A stretch of 64,000 bases of DNA from Streptomyces purpureus. GTDB taxonomy: Bacteria > Actinomycetota > Actinomycetes > Streptomycetales > Streptomycetaceae. Below the pieces are notes generated by a model. It had not been told where the DNA came from. It saw only the letters and a program-made list of their open reading frames with translations, and did no database searches. The translations under genes were made by a program, and so were the position numbers. The stretch spans positions 749,164 through 813,163 of the forward strand of contig NZ_BMQQ01000001.1 in assembly GCF_014648195.1 (NCBI RefSeq). Direction: 5' to 3'. Of this stretch, positions 8,460 through 17,012 are shown piece after piece; position 1 is the stretch's first letter; every line of letters starts with the position of its first letter.

Positions 8460-11287
8460 CGCCCGTTCCCTCGCAGCTCCACCAGGTCCGCCAGCTCGGC
8501 GTCGGTCAGTTCGGTCAGCGCGCCCTCGCCGGAGCCGAGTACGGCGTCCGCCAGCTCGCGTTTGCTCGCCAGCATGTCGGCGATACAGTCCTCGATCGTG
8601 CCCTCCGCGACGATCCGGTGGACCTGCACCGGCTGGGTCTGCCCGATCCGGTACGCCCGGTCGGTGGCCTGCGCCTCGACGGCCGGGTTCCACCACCGGT
8701 CGTAATGCACCACATGACCCGCGCGGGTCAGGTTCAGGCCGGTGCCGGCGGCCTTCAACGACAGCAGGAACACCGGCACTTCGCCGTCCTGGAAGCGCTG
8801 CACCATCGCCTCACGCTCCGCCACCGGCGTCCCCCCGTGCAGGAACTGCGTCCGCACCCCACGGTCCGCCAGGTGCCGTTCCAGCAGCCTCGCCATCTGC
8901 ACGTACTGGGTGAAGACGAGCACGCTCGCCTCCTCGGCGAGGATCGTGTCGAGGAGTTCGTCGAGCAGCTCCAGCTTGCCGGAGCGGTCCGCGACGGTGG
9001 GGTTGTCCTCCTTCAGGTACTGCGCGGGGTGGTTGCAGATCTGCTTCAGCGCGGTGAGCAGCTTCATCACCAGGCCGCGGCGCTCCATGCCGTCCGCCTC
9101 GGCGATCGCCGCGAGCGTCTCGCGCACCACGGCCTCGTAGAGGCCGGTCTGTTCCTTGGTCAGCGACACGGCCCGGTCGGTTTCGGTCTTCGGGGGCAGT
9201 TCGGGCGCGATCCCCGGGTCGGACTTGCGGCGGCGCAGCAGGAACGGGCGGACCAGCGCCGCCAGCCGTTCGGCGGCCGCCGGGTCGCCGCCCTCGACGG
9301 CCTGGGCGTAGCGGGTGCGGAAGGTGCCGAGGCGCCCCAGCAGGCCGGGGGTCGTCCAGTCGAGGATCGCCCAGAGCTCGGAGAGGTTGTTCTCCACGGG
9401 CGTTCCGGTGAGCGCCACGCGCGCCTTCGTGCCGATGGTGCGCAGCTGCCGGGCGGTGGCCGAATAGGGGTTCTTGACGTGCTGGGCCTCGTCCGCCACG
9501 ACCATGCCCCAGGCCGGCTCGGCCAGCCGCGCGGCGTCGAGCCGCATGGTGCCGTACGTGGTGAGGACGAACTCTCCGTCGGCCAGGCCGTCGAGGGTGC
9601 GTGTCGTGCCGTGGAAGCGGCGCACCGGCGTGCCGGGGGCGAACTTCTCGATCTCCCGCTGCCAGTTGCCCATCAGCGAGGTGGGGCAGACCACGAGCGT
9701 CGGCCCGGCGGCGGCCGGGTCGGTCTGCCGGTGCAGATGGAGCGCGATCAGAGTGATCGTTTTTCCCAGGCCCATGTCGTCGGCGAGGCAGCCGCCGAGC
9801 CCCAGGGACGTCATGCGGTGCAGCCAGTTCAGGCCACGCAGCTGGTAGTCGCGGAGCGTGGCGCTGAGCGCGGCGGGCTGGGCGAGGTCCTGCCGGCCGC
9901 CCTCCGGGTCGGCCAGCCGCTCCCGCAGCCGTGCCAGCCACCCCGACGCCTCGACCGCCACCGGGCGGCCGTCCACCTCCGTCGAGCCGGTCAGTACGGC
10001 ACCCAGCGCGTCGATCGGGCTGACCTTGCGGTCCTGGCTCTCCCGGGCCCGTACCGCCTCCGCCGGGTCGACCAGCACCCACTGGTCGCGCAGCCGCACC
10101 AACGGCCGCCCCGCCTCGGCGAGCTGGTCGAGCTCCGCGCGGGTGAGGGTGTCGTCGCCCACGGCGAAACGCCAGTTGAAGGAGAGCAGGGCGTCGGCGG
10201 AGAGGAAGGAGGGCATGCCGGAGCCGTCCCGGTCCGGGCCGTGGTCGCCGGCGGGTGGCCCGATCACGGCGCGCGCGGTGAGCTTGCGCGCCAGCTCCCT
10301 GGGCCAGTGCACCCGCATCCCGGTCGCCGCGAGCGCCCGCGCCGCCTCGCCGAGCAGCTCGGTGACCTCCTCGTCGGCGAGGTCGACGGCGTCGGGGACG
10401 GCCGCGGACAGCAGCGGGGTCAGCGGCGCCCAGGCGCGTGCGGCCCGGCGCAGCGCGAGGAGCGCGTCCATCCGGGCGCGCGGCCCGAAGGCGGCCGCCG
10501 CGGGGCCGCTGCCCGCCCACACCTCCGCCGCGTCGGCGACCAGCGCGGCGTCGCTGACGCTGTGTATCTGCAGGACGGCCTGGAAGGCGGGCGCCCCCGG
10601 ATCGTCGGCTCCGGCTCCAGTTCCCAGCCCCGACACCTCGACGCGCAGCGAGAGCCGTACCCCCGCGTCGTAGCCGGCGGCCACGTCCGCCGCCCAGCCG
10701 CGCTGGGCGGGCACCTGCTGCGCGGGGAGCGCCGCGAAGGCGGGGCCGCCGGCGGCGAGGGGCGCGGCGGGGGTACGCGGCAGCCCGTCGGCGACGGCGT
10801 CCAGGAAGGCCCGCAGCAGCCCCTCGGGCTCCGGCAGCCGCGGGGAGGCGCCGTCGACCGCGGGCAGGGGTACGGCATGGGCGCCGGGTGGCATCGACGC
10901 GGCCAGCGTCCGTACGTGCTCCAGGTCCTCGGGCGACAGCGGACCGACCCGCCAGGCGTCCCGGTCCGTGGCCGTGAGCCCCGGCAGCAGCAGCCCGCGC
11001 GCCACCAGATGGAGCCCGAGGAGTGCCGCCGCACTCCAGAAAGCGGTCTCGGGCGACGCGTCCGGCGCCGTCCTCGCGCGCGTGAGGACGGGCAGGGCCT
11101 CCCGTACGGGCAGCAGCCGGGCCCGTACGGTCCGGGGGAGGAGGTCGTCCGCGACCACGGTCAGGTCCTCGACCTCACCGTCCTCGTGGGGTGGTGGTCC
11201 GTCGCCGTCGCACCAGAAGGCGACCCGTCCGTCCCGCGCGGGGTCGGCGGGCAGGAAGACAGCCGAAGAGCCGAAGAGTTCGGACAC
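8456..11287 (-). CDS. SNF2-family DEAD/DEAH-box helicase (HelZ/HepA-like)
   Basis: About 943 aa from a GTG at 11287 (GAGGAA ten bases upstream; GTG at 11293 is possible). An N-terminal SNF2-associated region is followed by the ATPase core: DDMGLGKT (Walker A, about residue 500), DEAQHVKN (Walker B, about 597) and LTGTPVENNLSELW. The second RecA lobe ends with QATDRAYRIGQTQPV. SNF2 enzymes translocate on duplex DNA and displace proteins; bacterial forms act in transcription recycling, repair or defence. It is coupled to the downstream SWIM gene by a 4-bp overlap. This SNF2-SWIM pair is common in actinobacteria and its role is not settled. An open frame continues to 12085 but runs antisense into the desaturase gene. 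Confidence 0.92.
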   Translation of the reverse strand: MSELFGSSAVFLPADPARDGRVAFWCDGDGPPPHEDGEVEDLTVVADDLLPRTVRARLLPVREALPVLTRARTAPDASPETAFWSAAALLGLHLVARGLLLPGLTATDRDAWRVGPLSPEDLEHVRTLAASMPPGAHAVPLPAVDGASPRLPEPEGLLRAFLDAVADGLPRTPAAPLAAGGPAFAALPAQQVPAQRGWAADVAAGYDAGVRLSLRVEVSGLGTGAGADDPGAPAFQAVLQIHSVSDAALVADAAEVWAGSGPAAAAFGPRARMDALLALRRAARAWAPLTPLLSAAVPDAVDLADEEVTELLGEAARALAATGMRVHWPRELARKLTARAVIGPPAGDHGPDRDGSGMPSFLSADALLSFNWRFAVGDDTLTRAELDQLAEAGRPLVRLRDQWVLVDPAEAVRARESQDRKVSPIDALGAVLTGSTEVDGRPVAVEASGWLARLRERLADPEGGRQDLAQPAALSATLRDYQLRGLNWLHRMTSLGLGGCLADDMGLGKTITLIALHLHRQTDPAAAGPTLVVCPTSLMGNWQREIEKFAPGTPVRRFHGTTRTLDGLADGEFVLTTYGTMRLDAARLAEPAWGMVVADEAQHVKNPYSATARQLRTIGTKARVALTGTPVENNLSELWAILDWTTPGLLGRLGTFRTRYAQAVEGGDPAAAERLAALVRPFLLRRRKSDPGIAPELPPKTETDRAVSLTKEQTGLYEAVVRETLAAIAEADGMERRGLVMKLLTALKQICNHPAQYLKEDNPTVADRSGKLELLDELLDTILAEEASVLVFTQYVQMARLLERHLADRGVRTQFLHGGTPVAEREAMVQRFQDGEVPVFLLSLKAAGTGLNLTRAGHVVHYDRWWNPAVEAQATDRAYRIGQTQPVQVHRIVAEGTIEDCIADMLASKRELADAVLGSGEGALTELTDAELADLVELRGNGR

Positions 11288-11489
11288 GCTCACTGATTCC
11301 TCAAACTTGACTAGTGGACGGGGCGCCGAGGGTACTCGATCACGGCGTGGTGGAGCCAGCACCACTCCGCCCCCTGGGCTGACCCCCACTGAACTCGGGG
11401 GATGACGCCATGGTTCCCCACCGGCGCCGCTCCGTAGGTTTCTGGGGACCGGGCGCAGTCGGCGACCGGCCTCACCAGGGGAGACCGCC

Positions 11490-12569
11490 ATGCCACAGGC
11501 CACCGCAACGCTCACGGCACCCGAACGGGCCCCCGCGTCCGCAGCCCCGCCACGGGCCGCCGGCAGCGAATTCGCCCCGCTGCTGCGCACGGTCAAGGAG
11601 CAGGGTCTGCTGGAGCGCCGCACCGCCTGGTACGCGCGCGGCATCGTGGTGAACCTGCTGGGCCTGGCCGCCGTCGTGACCGGCCTGGTCCTCCTGGGCC
11701 CCTCCTGGTGGGCGATGACGCTGGCCGTACCGCTCGCCCTGCTCTCCGCCCGCTGTGCGTTCGTCGGCCATGACGCCGGGCATGCGCAGATCGCCGCCGA
11801 CCGCCGCACCAACCGGCTCATCCAGCTCGTCCACGCCAACCTCCTCCTCGGCATGAGCCAGGAGTGGTGGAACGACAAGCACAACCGCCACCACGCCAAC
11901 CCCAACCACCTGGACAAGGACCCCGATGTCGCCGCCGACGTGCTGGTCTTCGCCCAGCACCAGGCGGCGGACCGCACCGGCTTCCGGGGCTGGCTCACCC
12001 GGCACCAGGCCTGGCTCTTCTTCCCGCTGACCACGCTGGAGGGCATCGCGCTCAAGGTGTACGGCTTCCAGGCGCTGTTCTCCAAGGACGGCCCCTACCG
12101 CCGCCGGCGCGACCGCCTGACCGAGGGCGCCCTGCTCCTCACCCATGTCGTCGGCTACGCCGCCCTGCTGCTGAGCACCCTCACGGCCGGGCAGGCGCTG
12201 GTTTTCGCGCTGATCCACCAGATGCTGCTCGGCCTCCACCTGGGCATGGCGTTCGCCCCGAACCACAAGGGCATGGAGACGCCCGGCGAGGACGGCGAGC
12301 GCTGGGGCCATCTGCGCCGCCAGGTGCTCACCTCCCGCAACATCCGCGGCGGCCCGCTCACCGACTGGTTCCTGGGCGGCCTGAACTACCAGATCGAGCA
12401 CCACCTCTTCCCGAGCATGCCCCGACCGCACCTGCGGCTCGCCCAGCCGGCCGTCCGCGCCCACTGCCGCGCTATCGGGATCCCGTACACGGAGACCGGC
12501 CTCGTCGACTCCTACCGGCAGGCGCTCGGCCATCTGCACGAGGTGGGCGAGCCGCTGCGCGCGGCCTGA
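11490..12569 (+). CDS. Membrane fatty-acid (acyl-lipid) desaturase
   Basis: 359 aa. It is a di-iron desaturase that introduces a double bond into membrane acyl chains using O2. The three histidine boxes are present: HDAGH (about 94-98), HNRHH (about 131-135) and QIEHH (about 302-306). The Q in the third box is typical of the front-end/DesA3-like branch. Hydrophobic segments lie between boxes (RGIVVNLLGLAAVVTGLVLL and others). The ATG is preceded by GGGAGA. The following 60-aa membrane protein gene may be co-expressed. The electron donor is not encoded nearby. Confidence 0.9.
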   Translation: MPQATATLTAPERAPASAAPPRAAGSEFAPLLRTVKEQGLLERRTAWYARGIVVNLLGLAAVVTGLVLLGPSWWAMTLAVPLALLSARCAFVGHDAGHAQIAADRRTNRLIQLVHANLLLGMSQEWWNDKHNRHHANPNHLDKDPDVAADVLVFAQHQAADRTGFRGWLTRHQAWLFFPLTTLEGIALKVYGFQALFSKDGPYRRRRDRLTEGALLLTHVVGYAALLLSTLTAGQALVFALIHQMLLGLHLGMAFAPNHKGMETPGEDGERWGHLRRQVLTSRNIRGGPLTDWFLGGLNYQIEHHLFPSMPRPHLRLAQPAVRAHCRAIGIPYTETGLVDSYRQALGHLHEVGEPLRAA

Positions 12570-12679
12570 GCCGGAGACTCCACGGGCTCGTGCCGACGGC
12601 GGTCCCCCGGGGGAACCGCCGCCAGGTTTCGGGCGTTCAATGGAAGAAGGCGGCCACGGGCCGCGAAGGAGGCACGAAG

Positions 12680-12862
12680 ATGTCGACAAACGGGAAGATC
12701 GCCCTCGGGGGAGTGGTCGCAGGCCTTGTCCTGATACCGCTGATCGGTTTCTGGCTCTCACTGCTGGTGATCGTCGGGGTCCCCGCCGTGGCCTATCTCG
12801 CGCTCGACCCGAGCCAGCGCCGCCGGCTGCGCCGGGTCTCCCGCAAGCAGATCGGCAGGTAG
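12680..12862 (+). CDS. Small membrane protein (60 aa)
   Basis: Starts MSTNGKIALGGVVAGLVLIP and has an ideal AAGGAGG eight bases upstream of ATG 12680. Residues 7-48 form one long or two closely spaced transmembrane helices (LIGFWLSLLVIVGVPAVAYL). The C-terminal tail is very basic (QRRRLRRVSRKQIGR) and should face the cytoplasm. It lies 110 bp after the desaturase stop and may share its transcript. No known domain; probably envelope-associated. Confidence 0.75.
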   Translation: MSTNGKIALGGVVAGLVLIPLIGFWLSLLVIVGVPAVAYLALDPSQRRRLRRVSRKQIGR

Positions 12863-12868
12863 CGGCGG

Positions 12869-14235
12869 TCAGCCGCCCAGGCCACAGGAGTTGACCACGT
12901 CCCCGTCCGAGGGCCGGGCCACCGTACGGCTCGCGGGCGGCGACGCGCCCTTCTCGACCCACGCCGTCAGCGCCGTGAACGCCGAGCGGTAGCAGGGCAG
13001 GATCGGCCGCAGCCGGTCCGGATAGGTGTCGTACAGGCCGTCGGCGTGTGTGCCGTCCTCGATCCGGTAGTACCGGTGCAGCCCGGCGCGGCCCGTGCGC
13101 TCGACCGTCCGCGCGTACACATCGGAACCGGTCGCGATCGGCAGCAAGGCGTCCAGATCGCCGTGCAAGGTGATCAGGGGACGTCCGATTCTGCCCGTCA
13201 GGGCGACCTTCGCGACCGCCCGCCGGACGGACGCCGGCCGTGACGCATAGGAGTAGGCCGCGTCCGAAGGGCAGGCGGCGAAGATCTGCTCCGGCGTCGT
13301 ACCGGCCGAGGCCCCCGGGCAGGCTGGATCGTACGTAGGGTCGAACTCCGCCCGGAACGCCTTCTGGGTCAGCCCCCAGTAGACCTTCTCGTGGTACGGC
13401 CACAGGAACCGCGACCCCGGGTGGAACCCGGCCCCCAGCAGATCGTCGTCATCGGCCGTCCCCTGGGATCGGGCGACCGTGACCGGCAGACCGGTCAGCA
13501 GGTTCGGCCCGCGCGTCGTCCACAGCACACCCTCCCAGTCCACCCCGCCGTCGTACAGATCGGGCCGGTTCTCCAGCTGCCAGCGCGTCAGATAACCGCC
13601 GTTGGAGATGCCCGTCATGTACGTGCGCCGGGGACCGTGCCCGTACCGCTGCCGTACGACCCGCTGGGCGGCGACGGTCAGTCGGTGACCCGGCGGTTCC
13701 ACTCGGCGACCGCGTCGCCCGGGCGCCGCCCGTCGGTGAAGAAGTCGGGTCCGGTATTGCCCTTGTCCGTCGCCGCGTAGGCGTACCCCTGGGCCAGGAC
13801 CTGGTCGGAGATGAGTGTGTCGGTGGCGTACTGGCGGCGGGTGCCCGGCGCGCCCGTCACCACCAGTCCGCCGTTCCAACGGTCGGGAAGCCGGATCACG
13901 AACTGCGCGTCGTGCCGCCAGCCGTGCGTGGCGTTCCACCGCGAGTCGTCCGGGAAGTACCCGTCGATCTGGACGCCCGGCACCCCGGACGGATTCCGCG
14001 TCCCGCGCGCGGAGAGCCCCGCCTGGTCGGCCATGTCGGTGTACGGAGTGCCGGCCAGCGCCGCCGTCGTCAGATCGCCCAGGCAGACGGTCCGCTGGTG
14101 CTCCGCGCCGGGGACGGCGAGCGCTCCCGGACGGGCGCAGGTCTCCGGAGGGCCGGTCGTGGCCCCGGCGGGGGCGGTGAGGGCGAGCCCCGTCAGGAGC
14201 GCGGTGAGCAGGGGAACGCCTCGCAGCAGGCGCAT
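12869..14235 (-). pseudogene. Secreted tannase/3-hydroxybutyrate-oligomer-hydrolase-like esterase, frameshifted
   Basis: The N-terminal part (14235 to 13678) has a signal peptide (MRLLRGVPLLTALLTGLALT) and reads through RRPGDAVAEWNRRVTD before a TGA. The C-terminal part continues in another frame (LTVAAQRVVRQRYG, then GISNGGY with the nucleophile serine) to 12869. Inserting one C in GTCACCGACTGACC at about 13680 would restore V-T-D-L-T-V-A-A and one protein of about 455 aa. A Ser nucleophile, Asp and His (THADG) are all encoded. Either a real single-base deletion or a sequencing error; if real, the product lacks its catalytic half. Confidence 0.8.
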
Positions 14236-14384
14236 GGACGGCCTCCGGTGGACGACGGCTGGGTGTCACGCGCCGACCATCGTGCGGGCAGCCTCGCCGC
14301 CCTGCCATGGTCCGGCACCCCACCTCGGACGCCTTCCGCATGTGCCCCGGACCCGCCTCCACGGCCTCCACGGCGGCGCATGGC

Positions 14385-15236
14385 TCAGGACGGGCGCACC
14401 GCCATGGCGTCCAACGCCTCCAGCAGCGCGGGGAGCTTGGGGCCACGGGCCACCGGCAGGACCTCGCGCGGTTCGTCGTCCAGGAGCACGAACGCCATGT
14501 CGTCGGTGCGGGCGACCAGGGACCAGCCCGGTCCGTCGGCGCGCAGCATCCGGGCGTCCGCGGTGGCGAAGGTGGACCGGACCCGGCCGACCGGCGGCGG
14601 CTCCTTCAGGTACCCGCGCAGTTCGGCCAGCGCGCGCCGCACCCCGTCGTACGGGTCGTCCCCGGCCTCCGGGTCCCAGGCGCCCGCGTCCCCGGCCTGC
14701 CCGTCTCCTGCCACGTCCTGGGCTGCGCCTTCGGCCGGCTTGTCACCGGACGAACCGTCGAACTCGGCCCGCCAGGCCTCCCACTGCAGCGCGATGGCGT
14801 CCGCGCCCATACGCCGCTGAGCGGGCCCCCACTCCCCGGCGTCCAACGGGGCCAGCACCGGCGGATCACCCTCCTCCGGCTCCGGATCGTGCGGCGCGGG
14901 CAGATCAGGCGCCGCCGTCGCCACCGCCAGCGGCCAGCCGGGGAGCCCGGCCACCACCGAGCGCTCGTCGGGCGACAGGTCGTAGGCCATGCCGCAGTCC
15001 CACGACGCGATGGCCACGGCGACCAGCGACACGTCGTCGACGACGACGGTCCAGCGGGCTCCCGTACCGTCTTGGCCCAGCACCAGCCCGTAGCCCTCGG
15101 CGTACGCCTCCAGCCCCAGGGACGCGCAGGCGGCGGGGTAGTCGTCGCCGAGGACGGTGGGGAACTGCGCGGGTGTCAGCAGGACGGCCGTCAGCACATA
15201 CAGCGCGTCGTCGTCGACGTTGTCCGTCCCGGCCAC
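14385..15236 (-). CDS. Hypothetical protein
   Basis: 283 aa, acidic, no signal peptide or transmembrane segment. It begins MAGTDNVDDDALYVLTAVLL. The centre (about 105-200) is a low-complexity stretch rich in Asp, Glu, Pro and Gly that looks like a linker between two folded halves; the C-terminal half has ARMLRADGPGWSLVARTDDM. I do not recognise the family. A minus-strand gene of its own, 124 bp before the methyltransferase's 3' end. Confidence 0.65.
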   Translation of the reverse strand: MAGTDNVDDDALYVLTAVLLTPAQFPTVLGDDYPAACASLGLEAYAEGYGLVLGQDGTGARWTVVVDDVSLVAVAIASWDCGMAYDLSPDERSVVAGLPGWPLAVATAAPDLPAPHDPEPEEGDPPVLAPLDAGEWGPAQRRMGADAIALQWEAWRAEFDGSSGDKPAEGAAQDVAGDGQAGDAGAWDPEAGDDPYDGVRRALAELRGYLKEPPPVGRVRSTFATADARMLRADGPGWSLVARTDDMAFVLLDDEPREVLPVARGPKLPALLEALDAMAVRPS

Positions 15237-15360
15237 GGCAGCCTCCCCATCCCGATCGGTCGTCGGCGCACCTTAACCAGCGGGTAACCCGGCCGTCGAG
15301 AGTCCGCGGAGAGTCCGGGGACGGTTTCCGGGAAGCCATTGACGGGCAAAGCGGTACGAC

Positions 15361-15960
15361 TCAGGCGGCCTGGCGTGCGAGCGCGAGGAAGCGGGCGTCC
15401 TCGTCGACGTACGACTCCAGCCGCCAGCCGGCGCCGGAGAGCAGCGGCCGCAGGTTCGGCTCGGCGCGCAGGTCGTCGTCGGTGATCGCCCGCCCGTGGC
15501 GGGCGGCGAGCGCCGCGCGCCCGATCGGGTGGAACAGCGCGAGAAGCCCGCCGGGCCGCACCACCCGCGCCAGCTCGCTCAGATTCTCCTGCGGCCGGGG
15601 GAGATGCGAGATGAGCCCGGCCCCGAACACCGCGTCCAGGGCCCCCGAGGCGAACGGCAGCGCGCCGACGTCGGCGAGCAGCAGCTGTCCGTACGCGTCA
15701 CGGCCGGCGCGTACCGCCGCCGTCAGCATCGCCGGGGTCAGATCGGCGCCGAGGACGGTGCCGCCGGGCCCCACGGCTTCGCGCAGGGCGGGCAGGGCCC
15801 GTCCCGTGCCGCAGCCCGCGTCGAGGACGGCATCACCGGGCCGCAGGCCCAGCTCCGCGACGGCGGCGGCGTAGGCCGGCCCGTCGTCGGGGAAACGGCT
15901 GTCCCAGTCGGCGGCCCGGGCCGTGAAGAATTCCTGTACCTGTGTGGGGTCGTCGCTCAT
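15361..15960 (-). CDS. Class I SAM-dependent methyltransferase
   Basis: 199 aa. Motif I (VLDAGCGTGRALPAL, about 46-60), motif II acidic residue (GADLTPAML) and post-motif II (LLLADVGALPF) are clear, as in UbiE/type-11 methyltransferases. The N-terminus QVQEFFTARAADWDSRFPDD is typical of small-molecule or quinone methyltransferases. The acceptor is unknown. Single gene, divergent from the MHYT gene. Confidence 0.82.
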   Translation of the reverse strand: MSDDPTQVQEFFTARAADWDSRFPDDGPAYAAAVAELGLRPGDAVLDAGCGTGRALPALREAVGPGGTVLGADLTPAMLTAAVRAGRDAYGQLLLADVGALPFASGALDAVFGAGLISHLPRPQENLSELARVVRPGGLLALFHPIGRAALAARHGRAITDDDLRAEPNLRPLLSGAGWRLESYVDEDARFLALARQAA

Positions 15961-16130
15961 GCCGCCATGATCCCTCAGCGAAACCGGCAGAGTTCAGCCT
16001 CTTCGGTGAATCACCTGTGCGCACGTTCGAGCGCGCCGCGATCGTTCAGGAACATCTCTGCGTCATATTCCAACACCTTTCGAAATGCGCCCCTTCCGTG
16101 CGCCCCTATGAGGACTAGCGTCCCTGAGCC

Positions 16131-16967
16131 ATGGGACACCTGGACCACGCCGCCTTCGGCTGGCTGACCCCCGTGCTGTCGTACGCGATGGCCTGCATCG
16201 GCGCCGCCCTCGGACTGCGCTGCACCGTACGAGCGCTGGAAGCGACCGGCCGCTCCCGGCGCAACTGGCTGCTCACCGCCGCCTCCGCCCTCGGCACCGG
16301 CATCTGGACGATGCATTTCGTCGCCATGCTCGGTTTTGGCGTCACTGGCACCGACATCCGCTACGACGTGCCGCTGACCCTCCTCAGCCTCCTCGTCGCC
16401 ATGGTCGTCGTCGGCGTGGGCGTCTTCGCCGTAGGCCACGGCCGCGCCCGGCTGCGCTCGCTCCTCCTCGGCGGGCTCACCACCGGCCTGGGCGTGGCCA
16501 GCATGCACTACCTCGGCATGGCCGCCCTGAGGCTGCACGGGCAGGTGCGTTACGACCCCCTGCTCGTCGCGCTCTCCGTCGCCATCGCGGTCGTCGCGGC
16601 GACCGCCGCCCTGTGGGCGGCCCTGAACATCAAGTCGCCCGCCGCGGTCGCCGTCGCCTCACTCGTCATGGGCGCGGCCGTGAGCAGCATGCACTACACC
16701 GGGATGTTCGCCGTCGAGGTCGACGTGGCACCCTCCCACGGCACGCTTCCCGGCGCCACGGCGATGCAGTTCATCTTCCCCCTCGCCGTCGGCCTCGGGT
16801 CCTACCTCTTCCTCACCTCGGCCTTCGTCGCGCTGACGCCGACCGCCATGGAACGCGCCGCCTACGCCTCCGCCGAACGCGCCGCAACGGACGACGTCGC
16901 CCCGACCGTCGCCAGGGGTGGTTCCCGGCCCGCCGCGACGTCGGCCCAGCCGTCAGCCCCCGCATAG
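16131..16967 (+). CDS. MHYT-domain integral membrane sensor protein
   Basis: 278 aa with about seven hydrophobic helices. The family motif occurs three times near helix ends: MHFVAM (about 62), MHYLGM (about 125) and MHYTGM (about 187). In MHYT proteins these residues are proposed to bind copper and sense O2, CO or NO. Unlike many MHYT proteins it has no GGDEF/EAL output, and its C-terminus is a short Ala/Pro-rich tail. It ends 45 bp before cvnA with no terminator between, so it may supply sensing to the conservon (inference). Confidence 0.85.
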   Translation: MGHLDHAAFGWLTPVLSYAMACIGAALGLRCTVRALEATGRSRRNWLLTAASALGTGIWTMHFVAMLGFGVTGTDIRYDVPLTLLSLLVAMVVVGVGVFAVGHGRARLRSLLLGGLTTGLGVASMHYLGMAALRLHGQVRYDPLLVALSVAIAVVAATAALWAALNIKSPAAVAVASLVMGAAVSSMHYTGMFAVEVDVAPSHGTLPGATAMQFIFPLAVGLGSYLFLTSAFVALTPTAMERAAYASAERAATDDVAPTVARGGSRPAATSAQPSAPA

Positions 16968-17012
16968 CCGCCCCGGCACCGCACCCAGCCCCGTACCCGG
17001 AACGAGGAGGCC

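Noticed and set aside
8618..11296. 892-codon plus-strand frame
   Set aside because: Antisense to the SNF2 helicase, which has clear motifs; an artefact of GC bias.
11286..12085. Extended N-terminus of the SNF2 helicase
   Set aside because: The extra 266 codons run antisense through the desaturase gene's 5' half and show no SNF2 similarity; GTG 11287 has the RBS.
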